Source: Thauera sp. K11 (GTDB lineage Bacteria > Pseudomonadota > Gammaproteobacteria > Burkholderiales > Rhodocyclaceae). Taken from it: a stretch of DNA of 64,000 bases. Positions 51,869 through 60,634 of this stretch are shown here, piece after piece (positions within the stretch are counted from its first letter, which is position 1; each line of letters opens with the position of its first letter). Made by a program: the position numbers and the translations under genes. The stretch covers positions 1,674,001 to 1,738,000 of the forward strand of contig NZ_CP023439.1 in assembly GCF_002354895.1 (NCBI RefSeq), read 5' to 3'. Below the pieces are notes generated by a model. It was given only the letters and a program-made list of their open reading frames with translations, was not told where the DNA came from and did no database searches.

Positions 51869-52642
51869 CTAACCGTCGACGCCGGTCAGTTGCCAGGGAA
51901 CGGGCAGCGTGCAGCCGTCGTGGTCGAAATGTACCGCGCGGATGCCGAAGGCTGCGGCCAGCAGGTCGTCGCCGAGCACGTCGCGGGGCGCGCCGGCGGC
52001 GAGCACGCGGCCGTGGCCCAGCAGTACCAGGCGGGTGCAGAAGCGTGCCGCGAGCGTGAGGTCGTGCAGCACGATGCCGACCGCCAGCCCTGCCGCGGCT
52101 TCGGCGGCGAGCAACTGCATGATGCGGATCTGGTGCGCCGGGTCCAGCGCGGCCAGCGGTTCGTCGGCGAGCAGCACCCGCGGCGTGACGGCGAGCGCGC
52201 GTGCCAGCATCACGCGGGCGCGTTCGCCGCCGGAGAGCGTCAGCACGTTGCGCGAGGCCAGATCCGCGATGTCGGTCGCGTGCAGCGCGCGCTCGATGAC
52301 GGCATCGTCGTGCGGGCCGTCGCCGCGGCCGTGGGGCAGACGGCCCAGCGCCACCACTTCGCGCACCGGCAGCGGCCAGTGGGCGGCGTGGCCCTGGGCG
52401 AGATAGGCGACGAGGCGCGCACGCTCCGCGATGGAGTACGCATGCAGCGGGCGGCCGTCGAGGGCGATCCGCCCGCTGCAGGGCAGCAGGCCGGCCAGGG
52501 CCTTGAGCAGCGTCGACTTGCCGGCGCCGTTGGCGCCGAGGATGCCGGTCAGTTCGCCCGCCCGCAGTTCGACGTCGATGCCGTCGATCAGGCGCCGGCC
52601 GCGCACGGCGACGCCGAGGCCGGTACCGCGCAGCACGCTCAT
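51869..52642 (-). CDS. btuD: Vitamin B12 ABC transporter ATP-binding protein
   Basis: This 257-residue ATPase belongs to the Fe-siderophore/B12 (BtuD/FecE) group. Walker A is GANGAGKST (about 36-44), the signature is LSGGERARV, Walker B is VLLADEP and the H-loop is VLHD. Its start overlaps the btuC stop (ATGA). The operon has a cobalamin-riboswitch leader, which favours corrinoid over siderophore transport. It is the last gene before the Rhs-derived debris. Confidence 0.88.
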   Translation of the reverse strand: MSVLRGTGLGVAVRGRRLIDGIDVELRAGELTGILGANGAGKSTLLKALAGLLPCSGRIALDGRPLHAYSIAERARLVAYLAQGHAAHWPLPVREVVALGRLPHGRGDGPHDDAVIERALHATDIADLASRNVLTLSGGERARVMLARALAVTPRVLLADEPLAALDPAHQIRIMQLLAAEAAAGLAVGIVLHDLTLAARFCTRLVLLGHGRVLAAGAPRDVLGDDLLAAAFGIRAVHFDHDGCTLPVPWQLTGVDG

Positions 52643-53778
52643 GCGATCTCCCTGCGCGCACGCAGGATCAGGGTGAGGAAGAAGGGCGCACCCACCAGCG
52701 CGGTAAGCACGCCGAGCTTCAGTTCCGGCCCGCCCTCGTGGAGCATGCGCACGCCCAGGTCGGCCAGCGTCAGCAGCGCAGCGCCGGCCAGTGCCGACAG
52801 CGGCAGGAGGCGCGCGGGGTTGCCGCCGGAGAAGGGGCGCATCAGGTGCGGCGCGACCAGGCCGATGAAGCCGATCGCACCGGACACCGACACCGCGGCG
52901 CCGACCGCCAGCGCGCTGCCGGCGAGGACGTTGCGGCGCAGCCGGGCGAGATCGATGCCGAGGGAACGGGCAGTGTCCTCGCCCAGCGTCAGCGCCCGCA
53001 GCCCCCGGCCGCAGCCCAGCAGCAGCGCGCCGCCGGCGGCGATGAAGGGCAGGGCGAGTTCGACGTCGCGGCTGCTGCGGTCGGCCAGCGAGCCGAGCAG
53101 CCAGAACACGATCTCGGTCACCGCCGTGGGATTGGGCGACCAGTTGAGGACGAGCGAGATCAGCGCCCCGCACAGCGAGGACACCGCCACCCCGGCCAGG
53201 ATCAGCGTGGTGGTGCCGGTCTGGCGGCCGGCGAGGAAGAACACGAAGGCGGTGGCCGCCGCGGTGCCGGCGAAGCCCGCCAGCGGCAGCGCGGCGTAGA
53301 AGGCGTCGGCGAAGCCAGTGTAGAGCGCCAGCACCGCGCCCAGCGCGGCGCCGCTGGAGACGCCGAGCAGGCCCGGTTCGGCCAGCGGGTTGCGCAGCAG
53401 GCCCTGCATCGCCGCGCCGGTGATGCCGAGCGCCGCGCCCACCGCGACGCACAGCAGGGTGCGCGGCAGGCGGATGTCGAGCAGGATGCGCTGCGGAATC
53501 GTCTCGCCGGCCAGGGTGCCGGCGAGCAGGCGCTGCGGGCTCAGATCGACGTAGCCGGTGAACAGCGACAGCACCGCCAGCGCCGCCACTGCGGCGGCGA
53601 GGACGGCTGCTGCCAGCCGCCGGGCGGGGGGCGTGCGCCTGGGGCGCGAGGCGGCCGTGCCGCCGTCGGCTGCGATGCCGGATGCGGCACCGTCCAGCTT
53701 CCGCCCGCCCGCGCGGGCGTTCGGCGCGGTGGCGTCGTGCGTGCCGGAGCCCGGCGGCGGGGGAGGTGATGCGTTCAT
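52639..53778 (-). CDS. btuC: Vitamin B12 ABC transporter permease
   Basis: This 379-residue FecCD/BtuC-type permease has about ten transmembrane helices. Family signatures are RLPRTLLCVAVGAALGITGA, MQGLLRNPLAEPGLLGVSSG and the ATPase-contact loop GFIGLVAPHLMRP. The first ~55 residues are a low-complexity proline/glycine/alanine extension before the first helix, so the true start could be further in. The chosen ATG overlaps the btuF stop (ATGA), which supports it. It partners BtuD and BtuF. Confidence 0.9.
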   Translation of the reverse strand: MNASPPPPPGSGTHDATAPNARAGGRKLDGAASGIAADGGTAASRPRRTPPARRLAAAVLAAAVAALAVLSLFTGYVDLSPQRLLAGTLAGETIPQRILLDIRLPRTLLCVAVGAALGITGAAMQGLLRNPLAEPGLLGVSSGAALGAVLALYTGFADAFYAALPLAGFAGTAAATAFVFFLAGRQTGTTTLILAGVAVSSLCGALISLVLNWSPNPTAVTEIVFWLLGSLADRSSRDVELALPFIAAGGALLLGCGRGLRALTLGEDTARSLGIDLARLRRNVLAGSALAVGAAVSVSGAIGFIGLVAPHLMRPFSGGNPARLLPLSALAGAALLTLADLGVRMLHEGGPELKLGVLTALVGAPFFLTLILRARREIA

Positions 53779-54635
53779 CGGCCGCTTCCCCCGGCGGCGA
53801 GCAGGGCCGCCGCATCCAGGTTCCACGGGCCGCCGCAGATCGTCAGGCGCGCGGGCAGCACGACCTCGCGCGCGCCCAGGTTGGCGATGGCCGGATGCTG
53901 CAGCAGGCGGTTGCCCAGCGTCGGCGTGCCGCGGCGGTAGTCGCTGCCGACGAGGATGTCCGGCGCCTGCCCGACCAGCCTTTCCAGCGGCAGGATGCCG
54001 TAGCCGGCCAGCCCGGCGCGCGCGGCGCCGTTGTCGTGGCCGGCGGCGGCGAAGATGTCGTGGTATAGCGTGCCGCTGCCGGCACTGTAGCCGCCGGAGG
54101 CGAACTGGGTGGCGACCGGGCGCGGTTCGCGGTGCTTGGCTGCGAGTTCGGCCAGCCGCGCATTGAAGCGGCCGATGATGGCTTCGCCGCGCGCTTCTTC
54201 GCCGACCGCGCGCGCCACGGTGCGGATCTCGTCCGCCACGTCGGCAAAGCTGCTGGCGCCCGGCACCGCGACCACCGGGATGCCGTAGCGGCGCAGCATG
54301 GCGGTGGTGTGGCGCGTGGTGTAGGTGCCGACGAGCACGAGGTCCGGAGACAGCGCCAGCACTTCCTCTGCATTGCCGCGCACCGTGGGCAGGCCGCGCG
54401 CCTGTTCGTGCAGCGCGGCGCTGAAGGCGTCCTGGCTGAGGTGGGTGAGGGCGGCGATGCGCTCGCGCCCGACCAGTTGCAGCAGGATCTGGTCGGTGCA
54501 CAGGTTCAGCGACACGATGCGCTGCGGCGTGGCCGCGGCGGTCCCGGCGCCCGGCCCCGCCGCGGCCAGCGCGAGCGGCAGCAGGCGCAGCGCGTGGGCG
54601 ATGCGGCGGCACGGCGGGGATGCGGCCGGGCGCAT
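53775..54635 (-). CDS. btuF: Vitamin B12 ABC transporter substrate-binding protein
   Basis: This 286-residue periplasmic protein has a signal-like N-terminus (RLLPLALAAAGPGAGTAAA) and the helical-backbone binding-protein fold. RIVSLNLCTDQILLQLVG, EEVLALSPDLVLVGTYT and the late NRLLQHPAIANLGA match cluster A-8 proteins. It captures the corrinoid from the TonB receptor and delivers it to BtuCD. Family members also bind heme or siderophores; the riboswitch context supports B12. Confidence 0.85.
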   Translation of the reverse strand: MRPAASPPCRRIAHALRLLPLALAAAGPGAGTAAATPQRIVSLNLCTDQILLQLVGRERIAALTHLSQDAFSAALHEQARGLPTVRGNAEEVLALSPDLVLVGTYTTRHTTAMLRRYGIPVVAVPGASSFADVADEIRTVARAVGEEARGEAIIGRFNARLAELAAKHREPRPVATQFASGGYSAGSGTLYHDIFAAAGHDNGAARAGLAGYGILPLERLVGQAPDILVGSDYRRGTPTLGNRLLQHPAIANLGAREVVLPARLTICGGPWNLDAAALLAAGGSGR

Positions 54636-54639
54636 GGCG

Positions 54640-55218
54640 TCAGCCGCCGCAGACCGGGCCCGATCCGCTGCGGTCCAGCGGATCGGCGGGCCGGTCGAGG
54701 TAGGCGCGGCGCAGTTCGTCCCAGGCCGCGAGTTTCGACCAGTCCGGCTGCCTGGCGAGACGGCCGTCGTCGCCGAGGAAGGGGTTGGGCAGGAACACCG
54801 TCATCTGCTGGTCGCCCGCCGCGGTGAAGAGGCGCACGCCCCAGGATCTCGGCGCGCCGTCGCGGCCCAGCACGCGGTAGAACTCGGCGCGCCCGGTGCG
54901 CCGCTGCGCGGCCTGTTCCGGCGTGGTGCCGCTGAAGTGGCCGATGCACAGATGGAAGTGCCATGCGCCGAAATCCACCGTGGCGTAGCCGTCGAGCAGG
55001 CCGACGTTGACCGGCGCGCCGGGGGCGCGGATCTCCCATACCGCGCCGGGCACCAGGGTGCCGAAATGGATGTCGCGCCAGTAGCCCTGGAAGATGTCCT
55101 TGAGCAGCAGCCACAGGGTGTTTTCGTCGGTGGGCAGCGGCCAGCACTGGACGCGGCCGAGGCCGGGTTCATCGACGATGGGGGGCGTGGCGGGCTGCGG
55201 CGTGGAAAGGGTCGTCAT
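54640..55218 (-). CDS. Uncharacterised protein of the B12 uptake operon, CGG tail
   Basis: This 192-residue soluble-looking protein has no signal peptide or membrane segment. Distinctive stretches are GRVQCWPLPTDENTLWLLLK, YWRDIHFGTLVPGAVWEIRA, DFGAWHFHLCIGHF, TGRAEFYRVLGRDGAPRSWG and QQMTVFLPNPFLGDDG. It ends GPVCGG. A GGAGGCG site precedes the ATG. It lies between the TonB receptor (103 nt) and btuF (4 nt), so it is cotranscribed under the cobalamin riboswitch. Histidines in DFGAWHFHLCIGH and the terminal cysteine could bind a metal or corrinoid; that is speculation. I recognise similar proteins but no function. Confidence 0.75.
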   Translation of the reverse strand: MTTLSTPQPATPPIVDEPGLGRVQCWPLPTDENTLWLLLKDIFQGYWRDIHFGTLVPGAVWEIRAPGAPVNVGLLDGYATVDFGAWHFHLCIGHFSGTTPEQAAQRRTGRAEFYRVLGRDGAPRSWGVRLFTAAGDQQMTVFLPNPFLGDDGRLARQPDWSKLAAWDELRRAYLDRPADPLDRSGSGPVCGG

Positions 55219-55321
55219 GGTGTCGCCTCCGTGCGGGAAGGGGCGGTCGCCGGGCGGGCGGCGGCCGTGCGGCGGGCCGTGCCGGCCCCGTGCGCATGCC
55301 GGGGCTGGCGTCCGGCGCGGA

Positions 55322-57358
55322 TCAGAACGCGTAGCGGTAGGCCAGCCGCGCGGCGCGGCCGGGCTGCGGAAAGCCGTATTTCTCGGCGTAGTAGCGGTCG
55401 AACACGTTGTCGATCGACAGCGCCACGCTCTGGCGGGCGTCGAAGCGATAGCGCGCGGCCACGTCCCACACCGTGTAGCCCGCGTAGCCGACCTGGGTGC
55501 CGGAGCTGTTGACCCAGTCCAGGTCCTTGCTGCGGCCGACGTAGCGCCCACCCACGCGCGCGCTCCAGGCGCCGTGGTCGACATCCAGCGCCAGGTGCGC
55601 GTTCTGGCGCGCGACCTTGTTCAGGTCCACCCAGTCCGAGCCGATTTCCTGGCGTGCGGCGAACATGTGGGTGAGCCCCGCCGTCAGGCCGAGGCCGGGG
55701 CGGATCTGCCAGCGGCCTTCCAGTTCGAGGCCGCGCATGCGCGCGCGGTTGGCGTTGATGTAGGTGAACAGCGTGGTATCGGCGTCGATCGCGGTGCCGC
55801 CGTCGCGCGTGATCTTGTCCTTGACGCGGGTGTCGAACACCGTCGCATCGAGGTACAGCCCGTTGCCCGACCATTCCAGGCCGAGGTCGACGGTCACGCT
55901 CGATTCTGGCTTCAGGTTCGCGTTGCCGCGCGTGATCTCGGTCTTGCCCTGCCAGTTGATGCTGGTGGCCTCGCCGGTGAACTCCGCCGCGGTCGGCGGC
56001 ACGAAGGCGCGTCCGGCGGTGCCGTGCACGCGGAAGCCGGCGCCGAGCAGGTGCTTGAAGCCGATGCTCGGGTTGACGGTGTCGAAGTCCGACGTGGTCG
56101 GCGTGAAGTTGGTCTTCAGCGGCGTGCCCAGCGTCTTCACGCGGATGTCGTCGCGGCGGATGCCGGCGTTGACGGTGGTGTCGCCGCCGTTGAAGGTCCA
56201 GGTGTTCTCGACGTATATGCCCGTTGCTTCGCGTTCGTTGTCGGCCGAGTACGGGGCGTTGCGCGCGCCGGTGACGTAGAGGTCCCAGCTCTTGCCGGTG
56301 ACCTTGGCGCGTTCGTGGTCGATCCCCCACACCAGCCGGGCGTCCTGCGCCCATTCCCACTGGTGCTGCAATTGCCAGCCCTGCCATTCGGTCTCTTCGG
56401 CGAAGCTGCTGCGCGGCAGCAGGGCCGGGTTGTACCAGGGCGAGCCGTGGGCGACGTATTCGCTGTATTCGCGGCCGGAGAACACGGTGGCCGACAGGCG
56501 GTGCGCGCCGATGCGGCCGGACAGGCGCAGGTCGAGGCCGTCGTGGTCCATGTCCTTCGTGGTGCGCGCCGGATCGGCGTAAGCGACGTCGTCGGGCGTG
56601 CCGATGTCGCGGCCGCGGTAGGTGTTGAAGCTGGCATTGACGCGCCAGTCGGCGTTCAGGTCCAGCCCCAGGCGCAGGGCGTGGAACTGCTGCTCGTAGG
56701 CGCTGGTGGGCAGTTCGTGGCCCTTGCCGGTCTTGTAGTCGTCCTGGTCGAACCACGAGCCGCTGTAGTCGAAGTCGAAGGCTTCGCCCAGCTTGCCGCC
56801 GAGGTGGCCCTTGAGTTCGCGCAGGTCGAAGCTGCCGGCGGCGACTTCGGCGGAGCCGGTGAGCGGGCCGCGGCTTTCGCGGGTGATGACGTTGACCACG
56901 CCGCCCATCGCCGACGAGCCGTACAGCGCCGAGGCCGGGCCCTTGAGCACTTCGATGTGCTCGACCCGGTTCATGTCGACGATGCTGAGGTTGGTGCTCA
57001 TCGCCGGGCGGCCGTCGATCAGCAGCAGCGAGCGCTTGTTGATGCCGGAGAACTCCGGCGTGAAGCCGCGGATGCCGATGCCCGACAGGTTGCCCGGGTA
57101 CTGGATCACGTCGAGGCCGGCGTTCTTCTTCAGCACGTCGGTCAGTTCGCGCGATGGCGTGCGCTCGATGTCCTCGCGGTCGATCACCAGCACGCGCTGC
57201 GGCGTTTCCTCCAGCGGCGCCTCGGCGCGCTGGGCGGTGACGACGACGGTCGACAGCACTGTCGCGTCGCCGGCGGACTGCGCGGCGGCGTGCAGGGGAA
57301 AGGCCGCGAGCAGTGCGGCGGCGAGGGGGAGGCGGGTGGAACGGGGGCGAGGCTTCAC
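55322..57358 (-). CDS. btuB: TonB-dependent vitamin B12 receptor
   Basis: This 678-residue outer-membrane receptor starts at a GTG after CTGGAGCC. It has a signal peptide (TRLPLAAALLAAFPLHAAAQ), a TonB-box-like STVVVTAQRAE, a plug domain (GIGIRGFTPEFSGINKRSLL, VLKGPASALYGSSAMGGVVN) and a 22-strand barrel ending in the sorting phenylalanine YRYAF. A cobalamin riboswitch ends 163 nt upstream and btuFCD follow, so the ligand is most likely a corrinoid. The DNA upstream of the GTG is open but is leader RNA, not coding. Confidence 0.88.
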   Translation of the reverse strand: MKPRPRSTRLPLAAALLAAFPLHAAAQSAGDATVLSTVVVTAQRAEAPLEETPQRVLVIDREDIERTPSRELTDVLKKNAGLDVIQYPGNLSGIGIRGFTPEFSGINKRSLLLIDGRPAMSTNLSIVDMNRVEHIEVLKGPASALYGSSAMGGVVNVITRESRGPLTGSAEVAAGSFDLRELKGHLGGKLGEAFDFDYSGSWFDQDDYKTGKGHELPTSAYEQQFHALRLGLDLNADWRVNASFNTYRGRDIGTPDDVAYADPARTTKDMDHDGLDLRLSGRIGAHRLSATVFSGREYSEYVAHGSPWYNPALLPRSSFAEETEWQGWQLQHQWEWAQDARLVWGIDHERAKVTGKSWDLYVTGARNAPYSADNEREATGIYVENTWTFNGGDTTVNAGIRRDDIRVKTLGTPLKTNFTPTTSDFDTVNPSIGFKHLLGAGFRVHGTAGRAFVPPTAAEFTGEATSINWQGKTEITRGNANLKPESSVTVDLGLEWSGNGLYLDATVFDTRVKDKITRDGGTAIDADTTLFTYINANRARMRGLELEGRWQIRPGLGLTAGLTHMFAARQEIGSDWVDLNKVARQNAHLALDVDHGAWSARVGGRYVGRSKDLDWVNSSGTQVGYAGYTVWDVAARYRFDARQSVALSIDNVFDRYYAEKYGFPQPGRAARLAYRYAF

Positions 57359-57521
57359 GGAACGGCTCCAGTCAGGTGAGACCGGCCGGGCGTCCGGAGC
57401 CTTGCGATGCGGCGGCCCGTGCCGTCGTCCGCTGCGCCTGGCGCCGTCCGCATCCCCGCGGCCGGTCAGTAAGAAGCGCGCCGCCGTCCACATCCTTGCG
57501 GTGGACGGAGCGCGCCAACGG

Positions 57522-57745
57522 CCGGCAGGCCGGTCTCCGGGCTCGCAAGTCTTGACGGACCGCCTTCCCATACCGTGCGCAGCGCCGTGCCGGCGCCACG
57601 CGGTCGATACAGTGGCGGATGTGGTCCGTCCGCACTTGCCTACCGTTGCGGGGGCAGCCAGGACATTGCGCGCCGCGGCGTGGCGGCGCGCGCATCCTGT
57701 TCCCGTTTCACCTCCGTCCCGGTTGGGAACGGGGGCACCTGCCGG
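57522..57745 (-). promoter_or_regulatory. Cobalamin riboswitch, proximal to btuB
   Basis: Read on the minus strand, closing helix P1 pairs CCGGCAGG (57745-57738) with CCTGCCGG (57529-57522). Between them are GGCTGCCCCCGCAACGGTA, GCCACTGT, TGGGAAGG and the B12 box AGCCCGGAGACCGGCCTGCC, all in riboswitch order. The leader beyond it holds a CCGTCCAC/GTGGACGG hairpin (57484-57508) that may act in the switch. B12 binding would lower btuB operon expression. Confidence 0.92.
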
Positions 57746-58069
57746 ATGATTCCCGGTCGATCCCGCGTTGCCGCGGGCTGGCGGATGGCGGCGGACCGGG
57801 GACGCCGCCATCCGTTGCGGGCGGCTCAGGCCGTGCCCGCGCTTTCTCGCATCGGGTGTTCCTCCAGGATGGTCGGCAGGGACTGCAAGGGAGAGTGGGC
57901 ACGGCCAGGCGCCGTCCGTTCCCGACGCCCGGCCGCCGTCCGCGCGCAGGACGTCGCACCCGCGGTCGGGCGGGCGTTTGCCGGAGCGAACGGAACGGTG
58001 GGCGAAGTGGCGGCAGGCATCATGGCGTCAGATCAGGGGCTCCCCGCCCGTGCAGTCGAGACGATGTGC
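57746..58069 (-). other. Segment between tandem riboswitches; small ORF of doubtful status
   Basis: The 324-bp gap contains a 65-residue frame (57826-58023, ATG) without recognisable similarity and, inside it, a strong GGAGGA site before an 8-codon frame ending ESAGTA. A large hairpin GGATGGCGGCG/CGCCGCCATCC (57783-57813) follows. It may be a leader peptide with an attenuator, or the remains of a deleted riboswitch-controlled gene. Confidence 0.4.
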
Positions 58070-58071
58070 AT

Positions 58072-58228
58072 GGCAGGTCTCCTGGCTCACGGGTCTTCGC
58101 CTGGCGCCAGCCTTCCCGGATGATTTCCAGTGGCGTGGAGGGCGCAAGGCTCGCCGATTACAGTTGCGGGGGCAGCGCCGGATTTCGCGCATGGGCGCGG
58201 CACCGGCTTCCCTTTTCATGCCTGCCGA
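58072..58228 (-). promoter_or_regulatory. Cobalamin riboswitch, distal copy
   Basis: On the minus strand: GGCAGG (58226-58221) pairs with CCTGCC (58077-58072). Inside are AAGGGAAGCCGGTG, GCTGCCCCCGCAACTGTA, CGCCACTGG, GGGAAGGC and the B12 box GAGCCAGGAGACCTGCC. It is a textbook element, more canonical than the proximal copy. A perfect 20-nt palindrome overlaps its 5' side (58220-58239) and could form a competing stem. Confidence 0.93.
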
Positions 58229-58271
58229 CGTCGGCAGGCAACCATGACAGCGGTGCAGGTTAGCGTTCGTG

Positions 58272-58979
58272 TCAAAGTGTGTCAAACGCTGCGGCGGCGG
58301 CGTGGGCGAACGGCGGCGGCGCATGCCAGTGCAGCACGCCGTCGGCGAAATCGTAGTCGGCGATGCGTGCCAGCGGTCCGCCGATGTCGGCCGCGGCGTA
58401 GCCCAGCAGGCCGATGTGCCCGATGCGCAGGCGCAGCGGCGCCCCGGCGGCGAAGGCGTCGAGCCGCGGCCGCACGCCGGCCATCGGCCAGGCGTCGGCG
58501 TAGAGCCCCACCGTCACGTGCGGCACGTATTCCCCGTCCGGATGGTTGTGATCGCCGGCCGCGAAACAGGCGCGCAGCGCGGCGATGCGTCCGCCAGCAT
58601 CGCCTACGGCGAGATAGGGCGCGGAAGCGAAGCTGGCGAGGGCGCCGATCTCGATGTCGAAGGGCTCCGGCCACGCGCGGCGCAGCGCGGCGACGTGGGC
58701 GTGCAGCGCCGCGGCGCCGAAGTCGTCGGCATGCCGCGGTGCGGCGCTCGGAAAGCCGCACAGGCTCACGGTGATGTGGGGCTGGCGCTGGTAGCCGTCG
58801 AGCAGCAGGCCGGCCAGGTGCTCCTGCGCCGCGCCCATCCTCTGCCGCACTGCGGGGACGTCGACGTCGAGCGCCCACAGCGCGTAGCGCGGCCGGCCCA
58901 GGTGCCATTCGGCGAAGTCGCGCCGGACGTTGCCGATGCAGCGGCCGCCGTCGGGCGGAAGGTCGGGGTGGGGGTGCAT
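58272..58979 (-). CDS. 2H phosphoesterase-superfamily protein (LigT/2'-5' RNA ligase-like)
   Basis: This 235-residue protein carries the two HxTx motifs that define 2H phosphoesterases, PHITVSLCGF and PHVTVGLYAD, spaced about 95 residues apart. Members open or form 2',3'-cyclic phosphates on RNA or nucleotides. The start MHPHPDLPPDGG at 58979 is preferred over the longer frame because upstream sequence is not conserved-looking. It ends 44 nt before the distal riboswitch on the same strand but is not under its control. Confidence 0.78.
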   Translation of the reverse strand: MHPHPDLPPDGGRCIGNVRRDFAEWHLGRPRYALWALDVDVPAVRQRMGAAQEHLAGLLLDGYQRQPHITVSLCGFPSAAPRHADDFGAAALHAHVAALRRAWPEPFDIEIGALASFASAPYLAVGDAGGRIAALRACFAAGDHNHPDGEYVPHVTVGLYADAWPMAGVRPRLDAFAAGAPLRLRIGHIGLLGYAAADIGGPLARIADYDFADGVLHWHAPPPFAHAAAAAFDTL

Positions 58980-59305
58980 GGCGGGCGATGATACCCGCCC
59001 GGGCGCCGCCTGCCCGTAGCGCTCGATGCCGCGCCGCAACGCCGTCCGTCTCGCCGGAACCTCCCGCGGACCGGATGAAACCGGACGGACCGGCCGCCAC
59101 GGGTCCGGACCGTCCGCGTGCGCCCTGCAATGTGCCGAGATAGGGCTTGCCAATCGTCCGAAGCCAGTCCATAATTGCGTCCATTCCTGATTCATGGGTG
59201 CAAAAAGCCGTTAATAATCAATGTGTTAATGGCTATCAGAGAATTCCGGAACCAGAGTTTTCCGTGCGGGATGAAGGCGAATTCATCCGGCCTGCAGCAT
59301 GAAAC
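58980..59305. other. Intergenic region before tRNA-Gly copy 3
   Basis: No gene is seen in these 326 bp. The last ~130 bp are AT-rich and contain an inverted repeat AGCCGTTAA/TTAATGGCT (59206-59214 and 59226-59234, one mismatch) that could be an operator or part of the tRNA promoter region. Confidence 0.5.
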
Positions 59306-59381
59306 GCGGGAATAGCTCAGTTGGTAGAGCGCAACCTTGCCAAGGTTGAGGTCGCGAGTTCGAGACTCGTTTCCCGCTCCA
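59306..59381 (+). tRNA. tRNA-Gly (anticodon GCC), copy 3
   Basis: A 76-nt gene identical to 1754-1829 and to the complement of 817-892, with CCA encoded. It is followed by its own terminator and then by a phosphodiesterase gene on the same strand. Confidence 0.96.
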
Positions 59382-59388
59382 GTATCCG

Positions 59389-59430
59389 AAGCCGGATGAG
59401 TGCAATGCGCTCATCCGGCTTTCTGCTTTT
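59389..59430 (+). terminator. Terminator after tRNA-Gly copy 3
   Basis: A 12-bp stem AAGCCGGATGAG/CTCATCCGGCTT (59389-59421) is followed by TTCTGCTTTT. It starts 7 nt after the tRNA end. Confidence 0.85.
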
Positions 59431-59441
59431 GGAGTAGGGGC

Positions 59442-60623
59442 ATGCAGGTCAAGCTTCCGGCGGTGCCGCGCGATGCCGTGCTGCCCGACTACGGCAACGA
59501 CGGTCTCTACGGTTTTGCGCACGGATTGCGCGGCTGGCTGCACGATCCGGGCGCGGCGTGGCCGCAGGCGGGCATCGAGGCGGACGAGCGGCGCGTCGTC
59601 GTGCTGCTGATCGTCGATGGGCTGGGGGACGGCTTCCTGGCCCGGCACGGCGCCGGATCGGCTCTGCTTGCGCATCGCGTGCGCCGGATGAGTTCGGTCT
59701 TTCCGAGCACCACCGCGAGTGCGGTCACGCTGCTGCACACCGGCCTGTCCCCGGCCGAGCACGGACTCACCGGCTGGTTCATCCACGATCGCCGCTTTGG
59801 CGGTGTCATTGCGCCGCTGCCGCTGACCAGGCGCGGCAACGGGCCGATCGAGGCGGTACGGCTGGCCCCGCGCCTGTTCCCGTATTCATCCATGTTCCGC
59901 GGCGCGCGACGGCCGGTGACCGTGCTGTCGCCGGAGGACATCGCCTTCTCGCGCTTTTCCCTGCACCACTCCCGCGGCGCCCGGGTTCGCCCCTACAAGG
60001 GGCTCGATCAGCTCGCGGCCGCGATCGTGGAAGAGGCGGCCGCGTTGCGCGGGAAAGGGGGCCTGGTGCATGCCTACTATCCGGTCTTCGATGCGATCAG
60101 CCATGCGTACGGTGCCGGATCGCCGCAGGCGCTGTCGGTGTTCGGCCGCATCGAGGCCAGATTCGGCTTCCTGCTGCAGGCTATGCGCGGTAGCGGCGCG
60201 GTGCTGCTGGCGACGGCCGACCATGGCTTCATCGATGCGCCGGAGGACAAAATCGTTGCGATCGCACCGGGCTCGGAGGTGGCACGGATGCTGGCCGCAC
60301 CGCTGTTCGGCGAGCGGCGGACCGCCTTCTGTGCGCTGCGGGAGGGGGCGGAAGACGAGTTCGACGCCTGGGCCGCGGCCGAACTGCGGGGCAGGGCGGT
60401 GGTGCTGGCCGCCGGGGAACTGCTCGCTTCCGGCCTGCTCGGGCCCGGCAAGCCGAACGCCAGGCTGCGCGAACGGGTGGGGCATCGTGCGCTGCTGATG
60501 GAGCGCGGCTGGACGCTGGTCGACACGGTGGAAGGCGAAAAGCCGCACGCGATGATCGGCGTGCATGGCGGCCTCAGCGCGGACGAGATGTGGGTGCCGC
60601 TGATCCGCGCCGAGGACATATAG
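59442..60623 (+). CDS. Alkaline-phosphatase-superfamily phosphodiesterase
   Basis: This 393-residue protein resembles type I phosphodiesterase/nucleotide pyrophosphatase proteins. It has a metal-binding start VVVLLIVDGLGDG, nucleophile region SVFPSTTASAVTLLHTG, AYYPVFDAISHAYG (D and H ligands), TADHGFID and the closing MIGVHGGLSADEMWVPLI. No signal peptide is visible. The ATG at 59442 has GGAGTAGGGG upstream. The substrate is unknown. Confidence 0.8.
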   Translation: MQVKLPAVPRDAVLPDYGNDGLYGFAHGLRGWLHDPGAAWPQAGIEADERRVVVLLIVDGLGDGFLARHGAGSALLAHRVRRMSSVFPSTTASAVTLLHTGLSPAEHGLTGWFIHDRRFGGVIAPLPLTRRGNGPIEAVRLAPRLFPYSSMFRGARRPVTVLSPEDIAFSRFSLHHSRGARVRPYKGLDQLAAAIVEEAAALRGKGGLVHAYYPVFDAISHAYGAGSPQALSVFGRIEARFGFLLQAMRGSGAVLLATADHGFIDAPEDKIVAIAPGSEVARMLAAPLFGERRTAFCALREGAEDEFDAWAAAELRGRAVVLAAGELLASGLLGPGKPNARLRERVGHRALLMERGWTLVDTVEGEKPHAMIGVHGGLSADEMWVPLIRAEDI

Positions 60624-60634
60624 GGCGATTCACC

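Noticed and set aside
55322..57811. Extended 829-residue form of the TonB receptor
   Set aside because: The extra N-terminal ~150 residues are the translated riboswitch and leader. A signal peptide starts at the GTG at 57358, which has its own ribosome-binding site.
58028..58324. 98-residue minus-strand frame over the distal riboswitch
   Set aside because: The sequence is explained by the structured riboswitch RNA. The frame has no conserved features and no ribosome-binding site.
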